DNA of 64,000 nucleotides from Anaspis maculata. Its lineage: Eukaryota > Arthropoda > Insecta > Coleoptera > Scraptiidae. The stretch spans positions 6,376,070 through 6,440,069 of the forward strand of contig OX421967.1 of NCBI GenBank assembly GCA_949128115.1, written 5' to 3'. Shown here piece after piece: positions 21,299-32,600 of this stretch; within the stretch, counting starts at the first letter, position 1; every line of letters begins with the position of its first letter. Both the position numbers and the translations under genes were made by a program. The notes under the pieces are model-generated. The model saw nothing but the letters and a program-made list of their open reading frames with translations. It did not search any database and was not told the origin of the DNA.

Positions 21299-22044
21299 AA
21301 TGAAAATATAATCAAATCAAAATTTAATGTGAATATAAATAAAAATTGAATGAAAATAAAATGAAAATGGAATGAATTTGAAATAAAGTGACAATTGGAT
21401 GAAAATTGAGCCACCAGCATGTGCTTAAGAAGGAGTAGGAAAAGATGGAGGAGCTGGAGGGAATTTGGTGATGGTGCTGGTTTGCCTTTTTGTGGCTGAA
21501 TTTATTAATATATCCATTTATACATATACATATACTTAGTACCCATTCGTTTATTTAATATTCTATTTGGTGTTGTTTATATTTATATTTTTATTAATAA
21601 ATATTTGTACCTGAAATTAAATGAAAATGAAATGAAAATGAAATACAAATCAAATAGAAATGAAAAAAACAATAATATTGTGATATGAACTCAAATGAGC
21701 CTACCTTTTGGCTGGTCATCTACACACAAAATGAAAATGAAAGCATGATGAAATAATATAATAATCAAAAGCATGATGGAATAATATATCAATCAAAAAA
21801 TATATTATTTCATCATGCTTTCATTTTCATGTTGTGTGTAGATGACCAGCCAAAAGGTAGGCTCATTTGAGTTCATATCACAATATTATTGTTTTTTTTT
21901 TCATTTCTATTTGATTTGTATTTCATTTTCATTTAATTTTCATCCAGTTGTCATTTTATTTCAACTTCATTCCATTTTCATTTTATTTTCATTCAATTTT
22001 TATTTGTATCTACATTAAATTTTGATTTGATTATATTTTCATTC
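21299..22044. repeat. Large AT-rich inverted repeat (about 745 bp)
   Basis: 21299-21408 matches the inverted sequence of 21936-22044 (ATAATCAAATCAAAATTTAAT and its complement). 21615-21770 matches the inverse of 21795-21945 almost perfectly, including CCTTTTGGCTGGTCATCTAC. The left arm has a roughly 200-bp insertion (21410-21612). Both arms are rich in TGAAAA. The whole could extrude as a cruciform. Confidence 0.85.
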
Positions 22045-22301
22045 CCATATATGAAAATATTGGAAATGTATTTTTCCAATATTTATATTTCCAAAGTCAC
22101 ATGGTAGAGCAACTCATAGCTGAATGTCTCCTTGTTAAATAAGACAAATAAAAATTGAAAGAATAATTCTTAAGAATCATTGCCCGAGAACTGATTTGTA
22201 ATTTATTCGATTATTATAATTTTTCATTTTCCCCAATAATTTAGATTTATTGTTATTTCTGATAATTTTAATGTAATATGTGATTTTCTTGTAATTTCCA
22301 G

Positions 22302-22432
22302 CAATGAAATCGGATGATAAATCGCCCGGTTCCGGCATTCCTTCGGAGATTCGCGACATATTGAATCCTTTCACTATCTTGAAGGCATTTCAAAATGGTG
22401 CGCAAGAGCCCGGAAAAAACAAAGAAAATTGA
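22302..22432 (+). CDS. Duplicated exon D, terminal
   Basis: Acceptor TTTCCAG|CA, phase 1. It encodes MKSDDKSPGSGIPSEIRDIL, then NPFTILKAFQ and a lysine-rich end closing with TGA at 22430. It keeps the Gly/Ser start and the amphipathic NPFT core of exons A-C. AATAAA follows at 22466. Exons C and D are alternative last exons or the ends of two neighbouring duplicated genes. The 3' end converges on the FAR gene, whose stop is about 250 bp away. Confidence 0.7.
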
Positions 22433-22465
22433 AATGTATGTATCTTTATTTGAATCCAAAGTGGG

Positions 22466-22471
22466 AATAAA
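22466..22471 (+). terminator. Polyadenylation signal after exon D
   Basis: AATAAA lies 34 bp after the stop. On the other strand, AATAAA complementary to 22445-22450 could serve FAR, making the two transcripts overlap at their ends. Confidence 0.6.
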
Positions 22472-22677
22472 TATTTAATAAATTGAATGTTGTATTTTCA
22501 ATAACATTTTTTGTTAACTTACAAAAATTCAGGAATAATCTAGATGATCGTAAACATATCGTTAGGTTTGTCATTATTTTGCTCCTACTCTACATAATAC
22601 CTACTTTATCGATATTTCTATTCTACACAAAGTAAAAATATGCTGGAAGCTTCAAAAAAGCTGTAATGATAAAAGCT

Positions 22678-25600
22678 TCAGGTTCCAAGAGACACTGGTT
22701 TTAAACCACTGGTTGTTGTATTGAAGTAGTAGTTGGGATAAAAGTCGAAACTGTCCAAGAAATCGAAGCTCATCCATCTGAAGAATATCCAGACCAGCAG
22801 CAGACCCAGCGCAATGTTTTTCAGCAAGTCCAGATAAAATAGCCTGTAAATTCACAGAAGAAAAAATTATAAAACTCGGAGCACAATTTTTTGCTGGTTT
22901 ATGCATCCTGTTTTTAAGCGTCCGGTTGATACTTTCGACAATTGAGGCCAATTTGATTTCAGGCAACCACTGACACACCTTCAACAAGCTTTCTTATCTT
23001 CAAGTAAGTATAATACGACAAATATGAGATTCGCCTTCAATTCTTATTGTCACCAAAAATATGCCAGTGAAAAAATTAAAATTATTTAGTTTGAAAAAAT
23101 TGGAAAAACTGGGATTGAAAGAAAAAATTGAAAGATATGAAGAATAAGTAAAAAGTACCTTTTTAACATCTTTCTGGCGTGAGGCAGAGTTTCCGGTTCC
23201 TCATGCACGCAGTACTTTCTTGCCCCCAAAACGTAAGTAAGCAAATATTCGTTGAAATCGATGTGATGTTTGTCGGTATAAAAAATTTCCTTGTCTTTTT
23301 CGCTCAGTTCCAGCCACAATTTTTCGAAATTTTCATTGTGAAAGTACCAGGGCCTCGTCGTGTAGTACTGCAGCACTTCCAGGCCGTTCTGGATGCGTTT
23401 TTGTGTACGCACCAGGCTGAAATAGATCAAAGTTTTCAATCAAAACTAATGCAGAAATTTGTTGGAAAAAAAAACAAAAATTAAAAAAAGTCAAAATAAA
23501 AATGAATTTATTTTTATTAGGTGATGGAAAAGAGCGAAAAAAGACTTACAAAGGTTTTTGTCTGATTATTATCATAATGAAGTCGATTACGTAAGCGGGA
23601 ATGATGTGGAAGAAAAAGACGGCCAGCATGTGCAGAAAATAGCTGGACTTGATGCTTCCCCCGGGGTACCACAGGCACACGCTGAAGGGATTGTCGTAGA
23701 AATGCTTTCTCCCCAAATTCAAGGCTTCGCCCCAACTGATTACGTTATCCTATAACAAAAAACATAATAAATTCCAGCGTTTTCTTACTCATCAGCTTGG
23801 AAACGTAACGAAAAAACAGTTTTTTTGTCATTTTCTGTTTCTAAACGAACTTTTTTGAGTAACGGTATGAAGTATCAAAATCTGCTCAAAAAGACCTTTT
23901 ATTAGAGGTGCTACACAATAGACTTTGCAGGTCAAGGTCGAATGACCTTGAAACTTCCAAACTGCCATTGCCTCTGCGAAAATCAATTCATCGCTTCGTT
24001 TTCGCAATATGCTTTGAAATACCTTTTCTCAGAAGTGTCGCACGATATGCTTCCGTGCAATTTTCAGCTGAAGACCAGCGTTTGATCAAATGACCTTGGA
24101 ATTTTCAGACCGCCATATCTTGCTCGAAAATTGGAATATCGTTTCGCAAATGAGCACTTGTTCTTTTCAGGCCAAGCTGAATTTATTGAAATTTTTAACC
24201 TTTTTATACGACAACTTTTAACCGATGACCTTGAAATTTCCAAAATGCCATAGCTCGAGCGATAATTGAGATATTGTTTCATAAATTGATATTCCACAAC
24301 TTTGAAACAAGCTGAATGTAGTGAAAATCCCAAATTTTCTTTGCGTTTCCACCTTAGTTACGTGCCCTATAACTTGCCTTTTGCATTTTTTCCTCCTGCA
24401 AAGTCGGCATCTAAAGATTCAATATGTTTTTGGAAAGTTCTCGAGAAGACCTTTTTCCAGAGGTGCCACATGATTGGGTTCGATGCAAATTTCAGCTAAA
24501 AGTCAACGGCTGATTAATGACCTTGGTATTTTGAAACCGCTATAGCTCGCGCAATAATCAAAATTTCGATTTGAAAATAGATACAAATATTCTCTGGACC
24601 GAGCTGAACGAAATGCAGCTCCCGAATTTTTGCTGCGATCAATCTGAACTGATGACCTTGAAACTTACAAATCGCCATAGCTTCTGCTTTCGCAAATTGA
24701 TACTCGTTTTCGAAACGTGCTCTAAAAGACATTTTCTCAAAAGTGTCGAACGATATGCTTTTGTGCAGTTTCAGCTTGAAGCCAGCGTTTGATCAAATGA
24801 CCTTGGAATTTTCAAACTGCTATATCTTTCTCGAAAATCAGAATATGATCTTGTAAATTGATACAGGTTCTCCTCAAGTCAAGCTGAATCTATTGAAATT
24901 TCAAATTTTTTTCCACGGCTAATTCTAGCTGATGACCTTGAAATTTTCAAAACGCGATAGCTTAAGCGATAATTGATATTTTCTTTCACAAATTGATGTA
25001 CGGCAACTCTGAAACAAGCTGAATGTAATGAAAATCTCAATTTTTCTTTCCGTTCACGAACGTCTTCTTCACGTTTCCACCTTAGTTACGTGCCCCATAA
25101 CTTATTTTCTGTATTTTTTCACCTGCAAAGTCGGCATCTAATAATTCAATATGTTTTTGGAAAGTACTTGAAAAGACCTTTTTCCAGAGGTGCCACCACA
25201 TGATAGGCTTCGATGCAATTTTCAGCTGAAAGTCAGCGGCTGATCAATGACCTTGGCATTTTGAAACCGCCATAGCTCGCGCAATAATCAAAATGTTGCT
25301 TTGCAAATCGATACAAATATTCCCTGGACCGAGCTGAACAAAATGCAGCTTTCGGATTTTCACTGCGATCAATTTGAACTGATGACCTTGGAGTCTTTTA
25401 ACCATCATAGCTCGGACAAATACGGAAATTTCGCTTAGCAAATCGATACAATCATTTTCTAGACCAAGCTGAATGAATTGTCGTTTTCAATTTTTCGCTG
25501 CGATTGATTTGAATTGATGACCTTTGAAATTTCAGACCATCGGTAGTAACTCGAGTCATAGTACTCGGGTGTAATTCACAATAATGAATTGCAAATCGGT

Positions 25601-28600
25601 ACAAGTATCACCTGGACCGAGCTGCATAAAATGAAGCTCTTGGTGTTTTACTGCAATCAATCTCAGCTGATGACCTTGAAACTCTCAACCCACCCTAGCT
25701 TTTGCGAGAATCAACATATTCCTTCGCAAATTGATACTAGTTTCCGGACTGTGCTCCAAAAGACTTTTTCTCAGAGGTGTCGCACGATATGCTTCCGTGC
25801 AATTTTCACCTCAGAGCCAGCGTTTGATTGAATGACCTTGAAACTTTCAAACTGCCATATCTTGCTTGAAAGTCGGAATATCGTCTTGCAAATTGCTACT
25901 TGTCCTCTTCAAATCAAGCTGAATTTATTGGAATTCTCAATTTTTCTCCACGACCGATTTAAGCCAATGACCTTGAAATATCCAAAATGGGACAATTGAG
26001 ATATTTTACAAAGAAATTGTCCAGCAACTCTGGAACAAGCTGAATGGGATGGCACTCTTGAATTTTCTTTGAGTTTATAAACGTTTCTTGTATGTTTTTA
26101 CCTTAGTTACGTGCCCAGTGATTTGTTTTCTGTATTTTCCTTTCCGCAAAATCGGCATCAAATAATTGAATACGTTTTTGGAAACTACTCGAGGAAACCT
26201 TTTCTCAGAGGTGCCACATGATAGGGTTAGATGCAATTTTCAGTTGACAGTCAACGGCTGGTGAATGACCTTGAAACGTTGAAACCGCCATGACTCGCAC
26301 AAAAATTGATTTATCGCTCTGCAAATTCATACTCCGTTTTTCTACGTCATGTTGAGTCCGTTGAAATTGAATTTATTCTACTACAGCCAAGTTTTAATAT
26401 AATAACCCATATAAATGACCTTGAAGTTTTCAAACCGCCACAATAAACGGAATTTCGCTTTGCAAATAGATACAAGTATTCTCTGGACCGAGCTGAATGG
26501 AATGCAGCTCTCGAATTTGCACTGCGATCAATTTGAACTGATGACCTTGGAATCTTTCAATCATCATAGCTCAGATGAAAATGGGAGTTTTGCTTTGCGA
26601 ATTGACACAATCATTCTCTGGACCAAGCTGAATGAAATGCCGTTTTCAAATTTTCGCTGCGATCAATTTCAATTTATGACCTTGAGACGTTTGTACCGCC
26701 ATAGCTCAGGTGATCATCGAAATTTGGCTCTGCAAATTTATAGAAGTATTCTCTGGACTGAGCTGGATAGATTCTTGTTAATTTCTCCTGGGAAAGATTT
26801 GAGGCGATGACCTTGGAAACTTCAAACTGGAAGAGTTCAAGCAAAATCCAAATATCCACTTCACAAATTGAAGTAGGTATACTCTAGTCCGAACTGAATG
26901 GTATGAAGCTTCAAAAGTTTCACCACTGTTCAAAAAATGACTTTGAAATATTTTTGAGTGTCGTAGAACTAACTTTTTGACCATCGATTATTCCGCAAAC
27001 GCACTTTCAACTTACTCAAAACGTTATTGATTCAAGTATTGTGCAAGCTAGGCGAAATGCAGTCTTAAAAATTTTGCTGTGATGAATGTGATGAATTGAT
27101 GACCTTGAAATTTTCAAACCGTCACAACTCACTGAACAATAAAAAATTCAGTTTGCAAACTGATACACTTATTCTCTTGTGCGAGCTTGATAGAATGCCG
27201 TTTTCAAATTTCTGCTGCGATCAATTTGAACCAATGACCTTGGAATTTTCAAACCCCTATAGCCCATCGAATAATCGAAATTTCACTCTGCAAACTTGAG
27301 CACGTATTCTCTGGCCCAAGCTTGATGAAATACAGTTTCCAAATTTCTGCTGCAATCATTTTGAATCGATGACCTGGAATGTTCCAAATGCCATAGCTGA
27401 AGCATCATTCAATGTTTCGACTTGCAAATCGATACATCTATTCTCTGGATGAAGCTATACAAAATGCAGTTTTCAAATTTCTGCTGCGATGAATTTGAAC
27501 CGATGACCTTGAAATTTTTAAACCGCCATAACTCACTGAGTAATCAAAATTTCGTTTTGCAAACTGATACACGTACTCTCTGACCCAACCTGGATCTAAT
27601 GCAGTTTTCAAATTTCTGCTGCAATCGATTTGAACTAATGACCTTGAGAACTTCCGAGCGCCGTATACAACTGAGCTGTCGCATTGCAAATTGAACCAAC
27701 CTTGTTGGACGTCAGGTTATACACGGCGACCTGATCGGATCTTGGCGAGCTGGCGACCTTCCATCCGATGATGATCAGAGAGTTGATGGTCGAATCGACG
27801 GGGACGACGTCCGCCTGCAGGCCCGGATTGCAGTGCATGGTCCGTATCACGCCCTTGCCCGCTCCCACCATCAGACCGGTGGGGCCGTTCAGGTTGTCCA
27901 CCCATCCCGGTATGGGCTCCTTCCAGGCCGCTGTGACGATCGAGGGACGCGTTATGGCCAGCGGCAGCTCGGACGAGTACTCGGATACCAAATGTTCCGT
28001 CAGGCATTTTGTGTAGGCGTAAGTGTTAGGCGAGTTTTTCAGCAGCTTCGGGGTCACCGTGCGCAGCAGGTCGTCGTCCATCCAGGAAACTAGGTCCAGG
28101 ATCTTCCTGTAACCAGAAAAGTATTGTTCAAGTGTCTGCCTAAGAACAATGGGCCTTTCGAGCCGGATGCCTGCGTAAAAACAATGGGTCTTTCGAGCCG
28201 GATGCCGGCGTAAAAACAATGGGTTTTTGAGCCGGATTGGATTCAAGTAGGTAGGCATTTAGGTAAGTGATTAGCATTGAGGTACTGCGGTAGGTATTGA
28301 GGTAGGCATTGAGGTAGGCATCAAGGCAGGTGGCAATACCTGGGATCGTTCGGAGCTTTGTACAGCTTCTCCTGCAGCTTGACCTCGTCGCAGTGGCAGT
28401 AAGAGGTGGAGACGTGGATGAAGGCCTTGAGGTTCTGGAAGGAGCAGCAGAGGTCGAGCAGGTTCTTGGTGCCGCCGGTGTTGAGGTTGACGGCGGGCTT
28501 GAGCGGTTGATCGAAGCGGACGTTGGCGGCCATGTGGAAGACGACGGTGACGTTGTCCTGGAGGTCCTTGAGGTCGTCGTTGGACAAATTGAGGGACTCC

Positions 28601-29540
28601 TGGGTGACGTCGCCGGAAACGCACTGGAGTTTCGCAAACAGCTTTTCGCCGTCGTGTCTGTCTCTGATGCCGTCGAAAACCTGCGAGACGAAAATATTTT
28701 TTAGACAATCTGTCTCTGCTTTACCTCCCCTGCCGCTGCCATCTTCGTTGCCTACTTCTCCCCTTCCCAGCGCAGCAGGTGGATTCGATTTCCGCATACT
28801 GACCTTTTGCCGCCACCTTTACTGCGAGTTTCACTCCCCCCCCTATAGCATTTTTCAACACAACGAGCTTACTACCCCTACAGCGATCGATCATGTTGCA
28901 TTGTCACTAAGGGTAAGTTTTGTTCAATTTAACATGACTCATGTATACGACCAATAAGCTGCTGTATAAAAAAACTTAAACTAAAACTTGATAAATTCAA
29001 AGAATGAGCAATTAAAAACCTCATAAGTGACCGGACTAAAAATTCTAGCTTCCTCCGAAAAAATAAAATTCACTCTTAAGATACCTCTCTATCTTGTTTT
29101 CACTTCCCCTATTGCCGTCATCTTTACTATGTTCTTCACTTCCTCTTCCTAGTCTCTAGCTAAACAAATTTACTTCTCCTACAGCAGCCATATTGAATTA
29201 TTCACCTCCCCTACAGCAGCCATATTGCATTGAGGCTATCATTGAGGTTATGTAGTGTTATGACAGACTGTTTTGACAGAAAATGACATAGAGGAAAGCG
29301 ATAAAGATGGTATGATGGTGGTTATGTACTTACGGGACAGTTGATGATGTCATCCAGTCTTTCTGTGGGCTGTCTTCCTTTCTTGGGCCTCACCAGCAAA
29401 TAAAGTGTCCCGATTTTCGGACAGGACCGGAGTAGCTTTTCTATCAATATTTTGCCCATGAATCCGGTGGCTCCGGTGACCAAAACATTTTGCCCGGCAT
29501 AAAACCCTGCCACTAGCGACTCTTGCTCCTCCTGAAACAT
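22678..29540 (-). CDS. Fatty acyl-CoA reductase, complete, six exons
   Basis: This enzyme reduces fatty acyl-CoA to fatty alcohol with NADPH, feeding wax-ester, pheromone or ether-lipid synthesis at ER or peroxisome membranes. Coding exons run 29540-29334, 28680-28340, 28106-27701, 23749-23550, 23416-23159 and 22843-22678. All phases join and give 525 residues, the usual length. The Rossmann motif TGATGFMG is at residues 22-29. The catalytic YxxxK is Y212/K216 (YAYTK). The sterile-type C-terminal domain is clear from DNVISWGEALNLGRKHFYDN on, with hydrophobic MLAVFFFHIIPAYVIDFIMI and a final membrane-type segment ALGLLLVWIFF. An acceptor (TTGTCACAG) lies directly before the ATG, so a 5' untranslated exon probably exists upstream. 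The 3951-bp intron 3 is filled by a tandem array. Insects carry many FAR paralogues; which one this is cannot be said. Confidence 0.93.
23850..27690. repeat. Array IV, filling FAR intron 3
   Basis: Units of about 135 bp at the right end are anchored by GATGACCTTGAAA-type motifs (about 27101, 27235, 27369, 27503, 27640). Each carries CCGCCATAGCTC, TTTGCAAATTGATAC, CTCTGGACCGAGCTGAA and TTTCTGCTGCGATCAATTTGAA. Longer composite units to the left also contain the AGAGGTGYCACA core (about 23902, 24030, 24455, 25190, 25776, 26208). Single copies of the TGACCTTGAAA module terminate arrays I-III. Confidence 0.88.
28149..28330. repeat. Short tandem repeats in FAR intron 2
   Basis: A roughly 37-bp unit with CTTTCGAGCCGGATGCC and GTAAAAACAATGGG occurs about 2.5 times (28149-28240). 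A GGTAGGCATTGA simple repeat follows to 28330. Confidence 0.85.
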
Positions 29541-29689
29541 CTGTGACAAAAAATATTTGAAAAAAAAATGTGAGAATAAAAAAAATAGAAGAAACAAAAA
29601 AATAATAAGAAAATAGTATAGGTATAAATTGAAAAAACTTGACAACAGGAAGAAGAAACTCAAAGAAAGAAAAATGACGAAGGAAAAAT

Positions 29690-32600
29690 ATGAAAAATTG
29701 GCTACCTAGTGCAAAGTGATGAGCGTGTAATTTCAAATTCGCTTGACAAGCTAAAGCTTGATTTACAACAACAGGCACGGCAGGCATGCGTAGCCTGGTC
29801 GATTTTCTTTTGGAGACTCGATGAGCGATCTAAAGCTCGTTTCACATAATTTTTGCAACTTAGTGCAAAAGAAAAGAGCGAGTGCTTCCAAAAGACTAGC
29901 GTCAGCGTGAAGAGTTGAAGCTTGATTTACATCAAAACCACTGTCGGTATACACACGTAGCCTTCGATGAGTTCTAATGGACTACTCGCGTGTGATCTGA
30001 AGCTTCTTTTACATAATGTTCAAGAAATAGTGCAAAGTAAAAGGCGAATGCTTTCAAATGACTCGCGTGAAGAACTAAAGCTTGGTTTACGTGAAAAGAC
30101 TATACGGTAGACATACGCAGCCTTCGACGAAGTCTACTGGACGACTTGCGTATGATCTAAGGCTTCTTTTACATAATATTCAAGAACTAGTGCAAAGTAA
30201 AGAGCGAGCATTTTCTATCGACTCGCGTGAAAAGCTAAAGCTTGATTTACATTGAAAACACTACAAGGTATGCATGCGTAGCCTTCGACGAATTTTACTG
30301 GACGACTCGCGTATGATCTAAAGGTTATTTTGCTAAATTTTCAAGACCTAGTGCAAGTAAAGAGCGAGTGCTTTTAAAAGACTAGCATGAAGAGCTAAAG
30401 CTTAGTTTACATTGAAAAGACTATACGGTATGCATGCGTAGCCTTCGACGAATTCCACTGGACTCGCGATGATCTAGAGCTTCTTTTACATTATATTCAA
30501 GACCCAGTGTAAAGTGGAGAGCGAGTGCTTTCAAACGACTCGCGTGAACAGCTAAAGCTTGATTTACATTAAAAACACTACACAGTATGCATGCGTAGCC
30601 TTCGACGAATTTTACTGGACGACTCGCGTATGATCCAAAGCTTCCTTTACATAACATTCAAGACCTGGTGCATAGTGAAGAGCTAGTGTGAAAAGCTAAA
30701 GCTTCATTTACATTGAAGAAAGTTACGGTATGCAAGCTAGCCTTCGAAAAATCTACTAGACCTATGATCTAAGGTCTAAGGCGTCTTTTACATAATATTC
30801 AGGATCTAGTGCAAAGTAAAAAGAAGAGATCTAATGAAGTAAAGCTTTATTTATTATTCTTAGGTCCAACGAAAAAGTGAAGAGCGAGTGCATTCAAACA
30901 ACTCCCGTGGAAAGCTAAGGCTTGATTTACATAAAAAAAGGCTACGATAAGCATGGTATAGCATCCGCGCCTTTTACTGGACGACATGATTAACAAAATA
31001 AAGCTTCATTTCTCATTCTTCAATCTAACGAAAAAGTGAAAAGCGAGTGCATTCAAACAACTCGCGTGGAGAACTAAAGCTTTATTCACATAAAAAAAGC
31101 TACGGTAGCAAACATGCGTAACTTTCGCAAAGTTTCGACTGGACGACTCGCATTAATAATGAACTAAAGCTTCTTTCACATCATGTTCAACACCTGGTTC
31201 TGAGTAAAAAAAGCGAGTGGATCTAATTTACTCGCGTGGAAAGCTAAAGCTTCATTCACATGAGAGAAGCTACGGCAGGAGCCTTATTGCGCAGCTTTCG
31301 TCACATTCTTACTGGACGACTCGCATCAATGAACTAAAGCTTCTTTCACATCATGTTTCAGACCTAGTTCAAAGTAAACAAGCGAGTGCTCCTGAATAAC
31401 TCGCGTGGGAAGCTGAAGCTTGATTCACATAAGACAAGCTACGGTATAGAAGCTTTGCGCAGTTTTCATCAAATTTTAACTGAACGACATCATCATCATC
31501 TTTCACATCATGTTCAAGACCTAGTTCAAAGGAAAAAGCAAGTCCTTCCAAACAACTCGCGTGGGAAGCTGAAGCTTGGATTAAAATAAAAAAAGCTACG
31601 GTAGGAGCCTTGCGCAGGTTTCGTCAAATACTAACTGGAAGACTCGCATTAATGAACTAAAGCTTACTTCACATCATGTTCAAGCGAGTGTTCAAGTCTT
31701 AGTTCAAAGTAAAAAGTGAGTGCTTCTAAATAACTTGCGTGGGAAGCTGAAGCTTGATTCTCATAAAAAAGCTACGGTAAAGTTTATTTCACATCATGTT
31801 CAAGACCTAGTTCTGAGTGAAAAAGCGCTTCTAAACAACTCGCGTGAAAAGCTTAAGCTTGATTTACGTCAAAAAAGCTACGGTAGGAAGCATGCGTAGC
31901 TTCCCCAAGTTTTCAACTGGACGACTCGCATTAATGAATTGAGGCTTCTTTCACATGATGTTCAAGACCCAGTTCAAAGGAAAAAGCGAGTGCTTCTAAA
32001 TAACTTTCGTAGGAAGCTAAAGCTTGATTCACATCAAAAAGTTACGGTAGGAGCATTGCGAAGCTTTCGTCAGATTCTAACTGGACGACTCGCATCAATG
32101 AACTGAAGCTTCTGTCACATCATGTTCAAGACCTAGTTCAAAGAAAAAAGCGAGTGCTTCTAAATAACTCGCGTGGGAAGCTAAAGCTTGATTCACATCA
32201 TATAGGAAAAGTTACGGTAGGAGCATTGCGCAGCTTTCGTCAAATTCTAACTGAAAGACTCGCATTAATCAACTAAAGCTTCATTCACATCATGTTCAAG
32301 ACCTAATTCAAAATAAAAAGCGAGTGCTTCTAAATAACCCGCGTGGGAAGCTAATAAAGCTTCATTCACATAAAAAAGGTAGGAACCTTGCGTAGATTTC
32401 GCCAAATTCTGACTGGACGACTCGCATTAATCAACTTAAGCTTCATTCACATCATGTTCAAGATTTAGTTCAAAGTAAAAAGCAAGTTCTCCTAAATAAC
32501 TCACGTGGAAAGCTGAAGCTTGATTTACACAGCAAAGCTACGATAGGCATGGTACCTATAGCATACGCGTGTTTTATTGGACATGATTAACCGAGTGATT

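Noticed and set aside
27717..28708. Alternative frames over FAR exons 2 and 3 (82-165 codons)
   Set aside because: They are shadows of the FAR exons, whose frame shows the family motifs and consistent splice phases.
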